Positions 51,505-61,664 of a DNA stretch of 64,000 bases are shown piece by piece; position 1 is the first letter of the stretch, and every line of letters starts with the position of its first letter. The notes below the pieces were generated by a model. It was not told the DNA's origin, made no database searches, and worked only from the letters and a program-made list of their open reading frames with translations. Where the stretch lies: NCBI GenBank assembly GCA_020796225.1, contig CM036756.1, forward strand, positions 42,961,398 to 43,025,397, given 5' to 3'. Source of the DNA: Arion vulgaris (Eukaryota; Mollusca; Gastropoda; Stylommatophora; Arionidae). A program made the position numbers and the translations under genes.

Positions 51505-51740
51505 ACATTTATTGTTTCAATCTCTACTATTCTTTCCATTCCAAGATTTGAAAGAACACACACAAGTAGCCATATAATCTGTTGAGAGTTCTCCAGTCGC
51601 ACTTGGATTTTTTATTGTGGTGCCTTCTTGAAGTATAATGATGACTCCGGCCCCTCCTGTCCTCGCTGTTATGTCCAATGATCCATCTATGTATATATGG
51701 GTCCACTCGGTCGGGGTATGAGGTGTCAATGTTTTCTAGT
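51505..51740 (-). mobile_element. LN5 RNase H N-terminal fragment
   Basis: The minus strand encodes EWTHIYIDGSLDITARTGGA, GVIII and GELSTDYMA. The first catalytic Asp (YIDGS) and the GGAGV strand of type I RNase H are recognisable. Confidence 0.7.
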
Positions 51741-51784
51741 GTACTTGATCTCAAGATGGGACCTGTGTCTTCACCCTTTTTGTC

Positions 51785-52330
51785 TACATCTGGAATTGTT
51801 GTTGTTGTTCTTCTTCTTCTTTTGTCGTCACACTGCTACCCGGTTGTTGTCCAGTGTCGTCACACTGTTACCGCGTTGTTGCCTAGTGTCGTCACACTGC
51901 TACCGGGTTGTTGTCCAGTGTCGTGGTTTTCTGTTTTTGTCTTGGTTGTTCTGGTTGCTTTGGGTGATTGTTAGTTTTGCTCTTTGACAGGATTCTGCTA
52001 TGCCATCTAACCATCTTTTTCGTGGTCTTCCTCTCGCCTTCTTTCCTGATGTTCTGTTGTAGAAGACTGTGTACTGTGGAGTTTGGATGCATTCTTATTA
52101 AGTGGCCAAACCACTTCATTCTTTGTTTCTCTATGTAATTCAAGGTTCTGTGCCAACTTTCTTTCTTATGCTGATGTTGGTGACTCCGTCTTTTCTGGAA
52201 TTGTTGGTATGTCTGTGAAATTGGTATGTATCTATTTGTTGTTAGTATCATTGGTAGCATAATTTCCCATGTTGCTGGGTTGTCGGTATTTTTGCCGAGA
52301 GTTATTTTGACATATGGTGGAAGCTGTGGT
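51785..52330 (-). mobile_element. LN7 LINE C-terminus and 3' end
   Basis: One minus-strand frame of 122 codons: TYQQFQKRRSHQHQHKKESW, LNYIEKQRMKWFGHLIRMHP, NSTVHSLLQQNIRKEGERKT and MVRWHSRI. It is the best-preserved LN7 copy. Its 3' end has two to three tandem copies of the CACACTG(C/T)TACC-GGTTGTTG block (51825-51925), an early stage of the 51-bp array. Confidence 0.85.
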
Positions 52331-52496
52331 TTTTCTTAATATGATACAAATTTGTAAATATGTTACCGTTAAGATTTCACAAACAGAAAACCCAACTTTA
52401 TAAAATCACATCTAGTGAATGTTACAGTAACATGATGTTACATCTGATTGGTTATATGAATGAGCTGACTCCTGACATCAGTTACTGTGTGTAAAT

Positions 52497-53010
52497 GCTT
52501 CTCTCTGGTGTGGCGTAGGAGGTTAACTATGTCTCGCCTTTCGTTCCAAAGATACTCGGTTTCTCCCTCGTGGAGCCATCAGGATATTTTTCCAGAGATC
52601 CCTAATCTCAGTGTAGATGAAATCGAAATTCTAGTCCTATCGGAGACGGACTATAAAACGTGGCTCGGTGTTCAAGTTGAGAACGCAACAGAACAATTGG
52701 CAGTTAAAAATCGAGAAGAGCAGGTTGGAAAGCCGCTACCCGCGCAAAATTCATTAGCGAGATTAAAAGTTAAAATGCCTACAAAATACTATCACCATTT
52801 TCTAAATTACAACGGAGACTCTCGCCGGTGCTACGGAACCTCGTGCACTGACGCTGATATATTCCTTTGTTTAAAAAAAGAGATCGAAGCACACATAGTT
52901 GTTCACTGAAGTGTAATGATGATGATATATTCCTTTGTTTAAAAAAAGAGATCGAAGCACACATAGTTGTTCACTGAAGTGTAATGATGATGATCCTATC
53001 AATCAATCAA
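52497..53010 (+). mobile_element. SINE-C, full copy with tandem 3' end
   Basis: GGTGTGGCGTAGGAGGTTAA head, CTCGTGGAGCCATCAGG, GTGTAGATGAAATCGA, AATCGAGAAGAGCAGGTTGG (single), AACGGAGACTCTCGCC and an ATCAATCAATC end. The last 70 bp (GATATATTCCTTTG...GTGTAATGATGAT) is duplicated in tandem at 52854-52994. Confidence 0.88.
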
Positions 53011-53289
53011 TCATTCTGGGTTGGCTATCATAGGTACGTCAATCTTGATTGGTAAATTCGTTTCATTAGTCTCAAATTGTCTCACATTGCACCCACTTGG
53101 TGAGTGATTGGTGTGACTCTGTGAAACGTACTTGTTCTATGTAGAAAATACTTAATATCTCAGCGTCACGTGATAATCAGATCGAGCTGACGCAAGTGTT
53201 TAGAGTGAAGGTGTCTTCATCATACTTAATCTGGTGGTTTCGTCCGGAAGAAGGTGCTTGTGATGATGAAGTTGTGGTAGGAGCACGGC
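53011..53289. other. unassigned sequence
   Basis: No gene recognised. Confidence 0.4.
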
Positions 53290-53290
53290 C

Positions 53291-53677
53291 ATGGGCATCC
53301 ACGTATTTTTTCCAGGAGGGGGTAAAATGAATTTTTTTTAAATTGTGTTGGTAGTCTCATCATCATCAGCTGCCGTGCCGGCTGGCGTAGACGATCATGG
53401 ATCTTCACAAATCTCTGTCGTTGGTGTTTGCTATCAACTCAGATGTTGACGCTCTACCGTACCATGAAGTTAAGCTATCCAAAATTTTCTCTCTGTCTTC
53501 CTCTGTCTCGTCTACCCTCGATTTTATCGATTGTCACGATGTGTTCTAAACCTTGTTGGTAGTCTACTACTTAGAAATGAAAAAAAAACCAGATTCGCAT
53601 AAAACTACGTTATCAAAAAGATAGTTTCAAGAGGGTGGCACTTGCCCTCTCTTCCCTTAATGTATGGACGCCTATGA
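53291..53677. mobile_element. MITE (ATGGGC family) split by LINE
   Basis: Ends ATGGGCATCCACGTATTTTT and TGTATGGACGCCTATGA. The interior TTATCAAAAAGATAGTTTCA corresponds to 21062-21082 of the 20954 copy. Interrupted at 53358-53553. Confidence 0.75.
53358..53553 (-). mobile_element. LN1 LINE insertion with 12-bp TSD
   Basis: TGTTGGTAGTCT at 53346-53357 and 53554-53565. The minus strand ends in the LN1 CRHGT-type codons plus TGATGATGA. 196 bp, 5' truncated. The twin copy at 2630-2815 is truncated at a similar point. Confidence 0.88.
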
Positions 53678-53679
53678 CA

Positions 53680-53989
53680 GCTCCAATTACTTAATTATTC
53701 TTTTCATACATGGGGGCATGTCAGTAGGGGCTTTCCATGTTCTCTTTTCACTTGCAACTTTCAGCGCACTATTCAACATCAGAGATATTGTAAATAGTTC
53801 TGCTTCCAACATTCATCTCCATATTATTCTTGGTCACTTTTACTTTCATATCCCCTGTGGTATCCACGAGAGAACTGTTCTCACTTGTAAAGCTGGATTT
53901 ATTCACATAAAATTGCTAAGAAATTTCCATTTTGTTTTAGCAATTCGGTCAAATAGCTAGGAACAAGAAAAGTAAATTACAATCTGTGA
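53680..53989. other. possible decayed LINE, unassigned
   Basis: A minus-strand ALKVASEKRTWKAPTDMPP-like stretch has LINE C-terminal flavour, but I cannot confirm a family. Confidence 0.3.
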
Positions 53990-54385
53990 AATGAGATGCT
54001 CGAGAAAAGCGGTAAGTAAAACAAGAAGAGACCATATAAGAAATAAGGAAATTGGAAAAACAGTTGGAACAACACATATCGCTAGATATAACTGTGAAAC
54101 ATAGATATCACTGTGAAACATAGATATCACTGTGAAACAGAGACTCAGATGGTTTGGTCACCTGGTGGGAATGAACCTGAATACACCAGTTGCAAAAGCG
54201 TACAACCTGAAAATAGAATCATCAAGAGGAAAGGGCAGACCAAGTAAAAAAGATGGATTGATGGAGTTACAGACATCTTAAAACTTCACAAGACCCCATC
54301 ATATCAAGCGACCAAGCGTGAGTGTGTACTATCTCGGAAACCGAGCATCAGTTAAACCTGCGACGCATAACGGCAAAATGCAGAG
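53990..54385 (+). mobile_element. LN7-like LINE C-terminal fragment
   Basis: ATGCTCGAGAAAAGCGGTAA, then LRWFGHLVGMNLNTPVAKAY and KIESSRGKGRPSKK. A 21-bp stretch (ATATCACTGTGAAACATAG) is triplicated at 54085-54145. Confidence 0.75.
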
Positions 54386-54484
54386 AAGAACAAAAAAAAA
54401 AGAAAGAAAAGATCTAGGAACCATTATGTGACATGTAGAAGAAAAGGTAGGAATAATAGTTGTCGAATAAAACATGAACAATCT

Positions 54485-54550
54485 ATGATACGCTGATGAC
54501 ACAATTCTCATGGCATCAAATGAACGAGATCTACACGACTTCATAGACTA
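54485..54550 (+). mobile_element. LINE reverse transcriptase YADD fragment
   Basis: ATACGCTGATGACACAATTC encodes YADDTILMAS then NERDLHDFI. This is the catalytic YxDD box of a reverse transcriptase, the only RT active-site motif I found in the window. About 20 codons survive and the order relative to the preceding C-terminal piece is reversed. Confidence 0.75.
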
Positions 54551-54664
54551 TAATAGTGAAAAAAAGTGAAAAGATTAAGCACAAATATAAGGAAGACAGA
54601 GGAATATTATGTTGGATAGTCTGACACCGGGTTTCGACAAAATATCGATGTCAGAACTTATTAC

Positions 54665-54735
54665 CTGCACAAAGGAGAGAGAGAGAGTTGTGGAGAGACA
54701 TGATCATCTACGCCAGCAGGCATGACCCTTGATTA
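54665..54735 (+). mobile_element. LN1 LINE 3' end
   Basis: GAGAGAGTTGTGGAGAGACA and TGATCATCTACGCCAGCAGG encode the LWRDMI(I/A)YAxRHD-type end. Confidence 0.6.
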
Positions 54736-54914
54736 AGCTAGGAACCGGTTTCCAGGGACATAACAAGAATTATTTTCACAACACGCACAAGAACAAAATC
54801 AAAACAAGTTATCTCCCCAATCGTGAAAGCGTTTCTCGTACTGTGGCCTCCTAGTAACACGACGCCCGTTGAGATCAGTCGGGAAATCATAATTCAAGAT
54901 CACGTAGGCTTCTT
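54736..54914. other. unassigned sequence
   Basis: Nothing recognised. Confidence 0.4.
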
Positions 54915-55050
54915 ATTCTTCTCTTCCACCTTTTACTTCTTTATAGGAGTGTTGGGGATATAGGAGTGTTGGAGGATGTAGTGATCTTGTGTGTGCTGGT
55001 TCTAAGACACTTTGTCAATTGTTATTCATTTTCTCAAGGCTGTAATGTGG
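54915..55050 (+). mobile_element. element K copy
   Basis: TTCTCTTCCACCTTTTACTT, GTAGTGATCTTGTGTGTGCT and ATTCATTTTCTCAAGGCTG; same as 26685-26795. It resumes after the SINE (AAGGCTGTGATGTGGGC, twice). Confidence 0.6.
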
Positions 55051-55294
55051 TCTATAGGTCTAAATGGTTAAGCCCTTGCATTGCGAGTAGAAGATCGTGG
55101 GTTCGAATCCAGACCGCGCCGTTCTGTTCACGGGTGCATTTTTTCCAGAGACACTAAGATTATTGTTGGAGCTACGGAGTTTGTGCTTTTGCAATACTCT
55201 CGACAGGGGGCGTGCCATTTCGGCGGAGAGGGACCGGGTCATATGGGGTAAAACCCGGTGTAAGGAAGTCAATCCTTCGCTTAAAACTCCTTTT
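55051..55294 (+). mobile_element. SINE-B, complete, with 17-bp TSD
   Basis: TCAAGGCTGT(A/G)ATGTGG at 55034-55050 and 55295-55311. Head AAATGGTTAAGCCCTTG (A box), GGGTTCGAATCCAGACC (B box), a TTTTTCCAGAGACACTAAGA body, and the GGAAGTCAATCCTTCGC end. 244 bp. Confidence 0.92.
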
Positions 55295-55444
55295 TCAAGG
55301 CTGTGATGTGGGCTGATTTTCTTAAGGCTGTGATGTGGGCCGACTTTCTAATCGAAAGAAATTTCTAATCTTTAAACTGTAATTCTACACAGTTCTAGCT
55401 ATACAAGCATGCTTGATATTTATTGATAAAAAGTGTTAATTATA

Positions 55445-55608
55445 CTTCTTCGGCAAAAAGAAGAAGAGGTAGACCACGGAGAAGATGGATTCAGGATGTA
55501 ACTGATAGTTTGAACAATTCCGACGGACTGTTGGGAGAGGGAGGGTGGGGGAGGCAAAGTTCTGTTCAGGACTAGCTATTTGATTGATGATGATGATGAT
55601 GATGATGA
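55445..55608 (+). mobile_element. LN2 LINE 3' end with TGA tail
   Basis: GGCAAAAAGAAGAAGAGGTA, CCACGGAGAAGATGGATTCA and AGCTATTTGATTGATGATGA, with eight or so TGA repeats. It shows the native 3' terminus of LN2. Confidence 0.8.
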
Positions 55609-55795
55609 ATATACTTCTTCTTGCGTTCGCCCTCTATGAATTAGGGCGTAGGCAGGGCGCCTGGTATAGCACTTCTGACTGAACTTTGCGGGAAGGCTTG
55701 CTTTCCTTATTATCAGTGACCCCCGCCATACAGGCGTGTTTTCTCCTCCGACTTCAGAGGTACGTGTAGTTTAGATCTTCAAGTATTGATCTGAG
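55605..55795 (+). mobile_element. element L copy
   Basis: CTTCTTCTTGCGTTCGCCCT, GGTATAGCACTTCTGACTGA, GGAAGGCTTGCTTTCCTTAT and CTTCAGAGGTACGTGTAGTT. Confidence 0.65.
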
Positions 55796-56446
55796 AGACT
55801 GGAGTTAATAATACCGATATCCGTTACATTTAATTTGTGCTATAATATAACCTCTGGTATCTCAATTAGATAAGACAAAAGTAATATGGGGTCATTAACA
55901 TTTCTATACAACGTTATACTAAGCAAACATGCTTACCATTATCTTATATGTCTACCTATCAATGTCACTGAGATAATGAACATCAATCGAGCTTGCTTAT
56001 TTACCGAATCTGGATGATCACGTTGTTCGGTTTAAAACGAGCGTAGGTTGATCGCTTTAGTTGACGAATCGACATGCCCTTAAAACAAATGCTATCATTT
56101 GCTTATAATTGCAAGATTATGAACATCAGGTGGTACGACAAGATAACTAACTCTGAAGTACTGCAACGTGCATACCTGCCTTCCATCATGAGCATGTTTC
56201 GCAGTGGACGACTAAGATGGTTAGGGTAATTGTCGCATACCTAAACAAATGTTGTTCTGTGAACTTCCAAAAGGGAAGAGTCACGAAAAGTCCGCATGGG
56301 CCTTCTCTGCAAGCTCATGTGGCAGAATGGTCCAGTAGGCCAGTGGTGCATTTCGTATGACAACAAGCAGCTTGACAATGGAGGTACTGGCGGTGACTAA
56401 TGCACTACTCTGACTGGAGTCAAAATAATTCACTCATGCGTGCATT
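55796..56446. other. unassigned; worn LN5 upstream region possible
   Basis: The last part (56270-56446) precedes an RNase H frame and may be the worn upstream part of the same LINE. No motif I can name. Confidence 0.35.
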
Positions 56447-57300
56447 TTGAGTGATTCATTGAGTATGATCCAAAAGGTGGAGGCTGGTTCATTGCGCAGG
56501 CAATGGACTGAATCACTACAAGCGTCAACAATTTACAGAATCACACTTATATTCGTTCCGGGGCACATGGATCAGCTATCAGTTATCAGTTATATGAGGA
56601 CTATCATCATAGCACTCCGGACATGTCCATAGGTGCTCCGATCTCCGCCTCAGCAAATCCAGCAGAGTCCAGCCATCCAACGCGCCAGTTCGATGTTGAT
56701 TAATCAATCTCTTTGCATATTTAGTATGTCGTTCTTTTCGGGCTGCACCAATATTGACACCCATCTCTTTCAATCTGGTCAGCGGGTGGGATTCACAGCC
56801 CTGAAACTCCTCTGTTCGGAAAGACTCTCTCAATGCGTGAAGAATGTCACTTCGATCCATTGCAGCTCCTCTGATATTGTAGCCAAGCCAGCCAATCTAT
56901 CAGCTCGTTCATTACCCCTAACTCCTGCGTGCCCAGGGACTTAGGGGCACATGGATGTCGTTGGCAATGAGAGAGCAGACAGGCTGGCTGGCTCTGCCAT
57001 CATATCAGAGGACCAGCCAATGGATAGAGCTGATATTTTGAACGCCCTCATAGAGTGTGACCTCAAAGAAGATTTTCATTTCAACTAAGCCACGTCAACT
57101 ACTAGATTGCAGGAGCTGGGTTTGAAGATTGGAGTAGCAAGAAAAGAACAGCATAACAGGTATATGAGTAGGCTCATCAATCAAAATCGAACTGGTACGG
57201 TCAGTCGCTGGATGCTGTTGGCGTTTTTGCGAAGAAGATCGGAGCACCTATGGACATGACCGGAGTACAATGAAGAAATTCTAAACTGAAGCTGAAACTG
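56447..57300 (+). mobile_element. LN5 RNase H LINE, split by a relative
   Basis: 56450-56572 encodes SDSLSMIQKVEAGSLRRQWT and IYRITLIFVPGHMD. It resumes at 56950 with HMDVVGNERADRLAGSAI, then MDRADILNALIECDL, and after a stop RLQELGLKIGVARKEQHN and WMLLAFLRRRSEHLWT. SDSxS, PGHxD and GNERADxLA are RNase H signatures (second and third acidic/His sites). Interrupted at 56573-56943. Confidence 0.85.
56573..56943 (-). mobile_element. LN5 LINE insertion with 13-bp TSD
   Basis: GGGGCACATGGAT at 56560-56572 and 56944-56956. The minus strand encodes GVRGNERADRLAGLATISEE-like sequence, then MDRSDILHALRESFRTEEFQ, LTRLKEMGVNIGAARKERHT and WTLLDLLRRRSEHLWTCPEC. It ends in CTGATAACTGATAG, the 3' tail. 5' truncated, inverted relative to its host. 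Confidence 0.92.
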
Positions 57301-57304
57301 AATG

Positions 57305-57475
57305 GACCTAAGTTTTATCGTCCGTCTCCAATAGGACTAGGAACTCGATCTCCCTACACTGAAATCAGAAATCCCAGGGAAAATATCCCGATCGTTCCAC
57401 GCGAGGAACGAACCGAGTACTCTTGAATCTAGAGTCAATCACTTACCTCAGCGTCACAGAAGTTCACCTGAAATT
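57305..57475 (-). mobile_element. SINE-C 5' part
   Basis: Minus strand: TTCTGTGACGCTGAGGTAAG head, CGGTTCGTTCCTCGCGTGG (B box), GATTTCAGTGTAGGGAGATC, GTTCCTAGTCCTATTGGAGA and CGGACGATAAAAC. Confidence 0.8.
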
Positions 57476-58039
57476 GATGGGTTATCTATTACATGTATCA
57501 TTTGGTGGGGGAGATGGTACTTCATAGCTCATATGTACGGTTCTAACTTCACTGCAACGGGTCACCCCATAATTGCTCCGTTCCTGTGCCAACGAAAATC
57601 ACACAAAATGCTAACAACTCTCTCCTGTGTCCGACAGTCGTGAACTAATTCCAGAATGAAACAACAGTACCGCCACAAAAAGCAACCAGCACCGCATAAA
57701 TGCATATGGCCGTCGCTAAAGTGTCAACACAAAACTGTTCATCACATGAATTGCAATTCATGTCGAAGGAACATCAATCACGACAAAATCCAGCTTTCTG
57801 TACACGCAAAACACTGCATACGGCAGATTGAGTTGGTTAGTCATAACCGCTGTCCGCCATTTTCTGAATACCCACAATCACAACAAACGCACGGTTGACA
57901 CAGCAAAAATCATTTCATGTAACGCTCACAGCGTTGCTCAAGCACTAACTCAGTAGCTCGGCAAACATGGTACTGGTCAGATGGTACTTGATTTGATCTA
58001 AGAAAGTCAAGAGACAGAGAATGAAGCCGTGACGCGGAT
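57476..58039. other. unassigned sequence
   Basis: A plus-strand frame at 57656-57898 (80 codons, Cys/His/Lys-rich) has no defined finger spacing. Not called as a gene. Confidence 0.35.
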
Positions 58040-58320
58040 GAATCGTATTTCTTATTTTGTTGTGACACTGCCACTTCGTTATTCTCCAGTGTCGTGGTTT
58101 ACTGTCTTTTGTCTTGTGTCGCTCTAGTGGCTTGGGTAAATGTTATTTTTGGCTTTTTGACAAGATTCTGATATGTTGTCTATTTATCTTTATCGTGGTA
58201 TTCCTCTCTTCTTCTTTACTGATGTTCTGTTGTAGAAGACTCTACATACAGTGAAGTTTGCTTTCATCACAGTTTGACCGAATAATTTCATTCTTTGTTT
58301 CTTAATGTCATTCAATTGAT
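58040..58320 (-). mobile_element. LN7 LINE 3' fragment
   Basis: ATTCTCCAGTGTCGTGGTTT, GTGGCTTGGGTAAATGTTAT, CTGATGTTCTGTTGTAGAAG and TTTCATTCTTTGTTTC in plus-strand reading match 51905-52135 (element on the minus strand). It lacks an intact frame. Confidence 0.75.
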
Positions 58321-58660
58321 TTCCAGAGATCCATGATCTCAGTGTAGATGAGATCGAGTTCCTAGTCCTATAGGAGAGGGTGATAAAACGTAGGCCCCGT
58401 GTTCAATTTGAGCACGTAAAAGAACCATTGGCAGTTCAAAAAGTGTTAAGAGCAAGCTGGAAATCCGCTGACGCTGACGTGTCAAAATTAATTAGAAAAT
58501 ATTTTAAAATAAAATCTATACAAAATATCGTCACCATCCTCAAAATTACAACGGGGACCCTCGCCCGATGCTATGAAGTTCGTGCACTGTCGCTGAGATC
58601 TTTTTAAGAAAGAGATCGGACGACGTGAAATGTTGATGGTTATATAAGTCAATCAAATCA
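58320..58660 (+). mobile_element. SINE-C, lacking tRNA head
   Basis: TTTCCAGAGATCCATGATCT, GTGTAGATGAGATCGAGTTC, AGAACCATTGGCAGTTCAAA, AACGGGGACCCTCGCCC and GAGATCGGA. It sits directly between two LN7 pieces, but these overlap in content, so it is not a simple insertion. Confidence 0.8.
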
Positions 58661-58664
58661 ATAA

Positions 58665-58870
58665 TAAAAAGACTGTATATAGTGGAGTTTGGTTGCATTC
58701 TTATTAAGTTATCGAATCACTTCATTCTTTGTTTCTCAATGTAATTCAAGCAAGGCCCTGTTCCAACTGTCTTTCTTATGCTAATGTTTGTGATTTTGTC
58801 TTTTATTGTGATGTTGCCCGCGACACTGGGCAATAACCCTGTAGCAGTGTGACGACAAAAGAACTTTTCG
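58665..58870 (-). mobile_element. LN7 LINE 3' fragment
   Basis: The minus strand encodes KTVGTGPCLNYIEKQRMK; ACTGGGCAATAACCCTGTAG marks the 3' untranslated block. Confidence 0.75.
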
Positions 58871-59254
58871 TAGGAGGAATTCATGGATGAATATCGCGCA
58901 TAATAAAAGCTACCTTGGCGTAAATAAAATGTACGAATCTCGCCAAGAACAAGAACTGTAATGGCTTGTTCAGGATTGCATTTTATAATTTCAAGTGGAT
59001 GGATAAACACGACAGTACTTGAGCTAAACACAATCACATTGAGATCAAAGAATCGTCATGGAAATACACAATATACTGTTTTACTTGAGGGCTTGAGTTT
59101 TCTGAATTCATTTTTCTGTTAAAGTATTGTTCATTGTAAACAAAAAGATAACAATAGCTGCAACTATACACTTTCAAATATTTGTTTTGTGTTACTAAGT
59201 TTTCTGTGCTATACTAAGTTTTCTTTGTTAAATCATCGGCGTATATCGTTGGGG
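58871..59254. other. unassigned sequence
   Basis: No gene recognised. Confidence 0.4.
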
Positions 59255-59415
59255 GTTTATGTGGGGTAGGGAGGTAAGGTGCACATCTCTCATTTCAAAA
59301 GTATTCGATTCGTGTTGAACATGAAGCGATTATAATTTTTTTTTCCCCCAGTGATCCCTGATCTCAATGTAGGTGAGATCAAGTTTCTAGTCCCATTGAA
59401 TAGTGACGATAAAAT
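59255..59415 (+). mobile_element. SINE-C 5' part, worn
   Basis: GTGGGGTAGGGAGGTAAGGT head, GTATTCGATTCGTGTTG (B-box remnant), CCAGTGATCCCTGATCTCAA and AGTTTCTAGTCCCATTG. Confidence 0.65.
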
Positions 59416-59706
59416 ATGGATCTCGTTTTAACCTCTCCTTTGTATTTTTTTACCTCCAGATACATTTTTGCAATGAATACTGAATTAACCGGTATACTGT
59501 CTTTGTGTCTCATATTTAACAATACCCTAAGCCTGTATATAGGCTCAGACGGGTGAAGTGGTTAAGTTCAAATGGTAAAGGAACCATTGATTTTTGAGAA
59601 ACATAAGAGAAGTCTGAAAAATCGCTGTCCCTGCAAAATTAATTAAATACTTAAATATATTCCTATACATCTTTACCCTTCTCAAGTTTACATAAGAGAC
59701 CCTTAC

Positions 59707-59989
59707 CCACTGCGAAAAGGTGGACATGACGACAGAGCACATACTGCAAGACTTCCAGCTGTTAGCAGACATAAGAAGCGACACATGGCCCGATAACACA
59801 GATCTTCGTGAGAAGCTGTACGCAGAGACGGAGTCGCCAGATAACACAGATCTTCGTGAGAAGCTGTACGGAGAGACGGAGTCGACAGATAACACAGATC
59901 TTCGCGAGAAGCTGTACGGAGAGACGGAGTACCTAAAACAAACAGCGCAATTCATAAAAAGATGTGGTTCATCGGTCTAGGCGGGGATC

Positions 59990-60040
<51 letters not shown>
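59707..60040 (+). mobile_element. truncated LINE with 15-bp TSD and (AT)n tail
   Basis: ATAAGAGACCCTTAC at 59692-59706 and 60041-60055. An open frame encodes DMTTEHILQDFQLLADIRSD, TWPDNTDLREKLYAETES repeats, and EYLKQTAQFIKRCGSSV, stop. MTTEHILQxCPL...R...WP...LxxKLYG...L..TAxFI is the C-terminal motif of Jockey/CR1-type LINEs (the usual Cys is Phe here). It ends GATATATAT..., a TA tail. Confidence 0.85.
59792..59935 (+). repeat. 48-bp in-frame triplication in a LINE ORF
   Basis: Units start at 59792, 59840 and 59888 (GATAACACAGATCTTCG...), adding 16 residues each (DNTDLREKLYGETES plus a linker residue). The frame stays open. Confidence 0.95.
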
Positions 60041-60045
<5 letters not shown>

Positions 60046-60160
60046 AGACCCTTACTGTGCTACGGAGTTCATGCACTGCTGCTGAGATATGTGTATGTAA
60101 GAAATGTATCTGAACACATGTGGTTGCTCACCGAAGTACAATAATGATGATTAAATCAAT

Positions 60161-60569
60161 AAATTATACGTCAGCTTCTGTTAGACTGTAAAAAACTATT
60201 ATTTCGAAAACAAAACACATCACATCTGAGAACACTTTCCCAGACAAAGTAACCCAAGTGTCTAAGACATGCGTCGTACCTCTAGTACAGATAAGAAGCA
60301 CTTATGATGGCAACAAATAGTGTGAAAACTATAAGACTAATTGCGAAAGCAGACCAGAATAGAGTGTTGTCCTTTGGATAGTGTAGCGACTGTCATGGGC
60401 TAGGCTGAAAGAGCCAGAGCAAAAGCGCATGCCGAAATCAATTTGCTAGATTGAAATGGGTAAATATCATATCTTAGCCTCTGTAAATTCCAGCACAACA
60501 TACATAAATCTAACAATTAAAGATAAATGGTTCATAAATTGTTATCATAGAACGAACAATGAATACAGG
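60161..60569. other. unassigned sequence
   Basis: No gene recognised. Confidence 0.4.
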
Positions 60570-60815
60570 AGGAGGAGGGGGCGCTCTGTGGTTAAGTGCT
60601 TTAGGCTTGCGTTCTGAAGATTGTGGGTTCGAATCTGTTCACGAGTGCATTTTCTCAGAGACTGCTAGGATTGTTGCCAGAGCTAGGTCAGGTAGCGTGC
60701 CATTTCTGTGGAAAGGACCGAGCCATAGGGCTCAAACCCTAACCCATTGAAGTCAATGCTTCGTTCTAACCCTAACCCTAACCCATTGAAGTCAATGCTT
60801 CGTTCGATTTTAGAA
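60570..60815 (+). mobile_element. SINE-B copy with duplicated 3' end
   Basis: CTCTGTGGTTAAGTGCTTTA (A box), GGGTTCGAATCTGTTCACG (B box), GGATTGTTGCCAGAGCTAGG, GTGCCATTTCTGTGG, and an end ACCCATTGAAGTCAATGCTT. The last block occurs twice, the copies separated by CTAACCCTAACCCTAACCC. Confidence 0.88.
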
Positions 60816-60983
60816 CATTTCTAACAATGAATAAGAATTCAATCTTGTCGATGTTTGCTTTAACAGAATGTTCGTGGTTTTATTCCTTACATTTTGCAAT
60901 CGACTTCTGATATGTCTAACATTTCAACAAATATCATGTTGCAAGTTTCACTTTGTTGACTGCAAATAGTCTGCTTTTCTTTC

Positions 60984-61171
60984 TTTTTTCGATCCAGAAG
61001 CACTTGAGATTTCAGCTCTTCGACTCGGTGTCATGGATATCGTAACCCTTCGGTTCAGTGCCACGAACACCGTAAATCTGGAGAACCTGTGGTTTTTCTG
61101 CCATCCCGCGGAATTGAACCGCACTCACAGGGGACTTGTCACCCGTCGTACAACGCGCTACAAACACGCTG
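60984..61171 (-). mobile_element. SINE-A copy
   Basis: Minus strand CCAGCGTGTTTGTAGCGCG head, GCGGTTCAATTCCGCGG B box, and the AAGTGCTTCTGGATCGAAAA end. Confidence 0.87.
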
Positions 61172-61664
61172 GGCAAGCGGGCAAAAATAGTATGTTAAAT
61201 ACCATACATTGTCCTCTCCTTTAGGAGCTGAGAAGCAACATGTGACCACACCCAATCGATATGAAAACTAAGCTTTGGGGGAAGCCTAACAGACCTGAAG
61301 CTGACTGCCCAGTTTGTGGTCCACAGAAAACCCAAGCGCTTGACTAGAGATCGCTGAAGAAGATACCACACACATGCATCGACTTCTGACGAGACATTTC
61401 TTGTTTTGACTCTTGATATTCTTGATATCCTCACAGTAACATCTTCCATATCCGCTTCCTTAGATTCTTGATATCCTCACAGTAACATCCTTCATATCTT
61501 CTTCTTTACTTTTTCATAACTTCAAAATTATGAGCTATGCTTTGTTAACGTGACCTGACATCTCTCTGGCAATCTTATAAGCGCTCAACCTCTGGCAGCA
61601 GATGGGGATGAAAAGTCACTATATGTTTGATTCTACTTAGAATGATACCTAATCACTACAAGCT
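61172..61664. other. unassigned sequence
   Basis: The minus strand at 61195-61449 has an 84-codon frame without a motif. TTCTTGATATCCTCACAGTA is repeated at about 61419 and 61466. Confidence 0.4.

Larger units (their letters stand above)
59565..60160 (+). mobile_element. SINE-C 3' part, split by a LINE
   Basis: AAGGAACCATTGATTTTTGA, AGTCTGAAAAATCGCTG and TCAAGTTTACATAAGAGACC, then after the insert TACTGTGCTACGGAGTTCAT, TGCTGAGAT and CGAAGTACAATAATGATG. Confidence 0.75.

Noticed and set aside
57656..57898. Cys/His-rich 80-codon frame as a possible zinc finger
   Set aside because: Cys/His spacing fits no C2H2 or other finger class.
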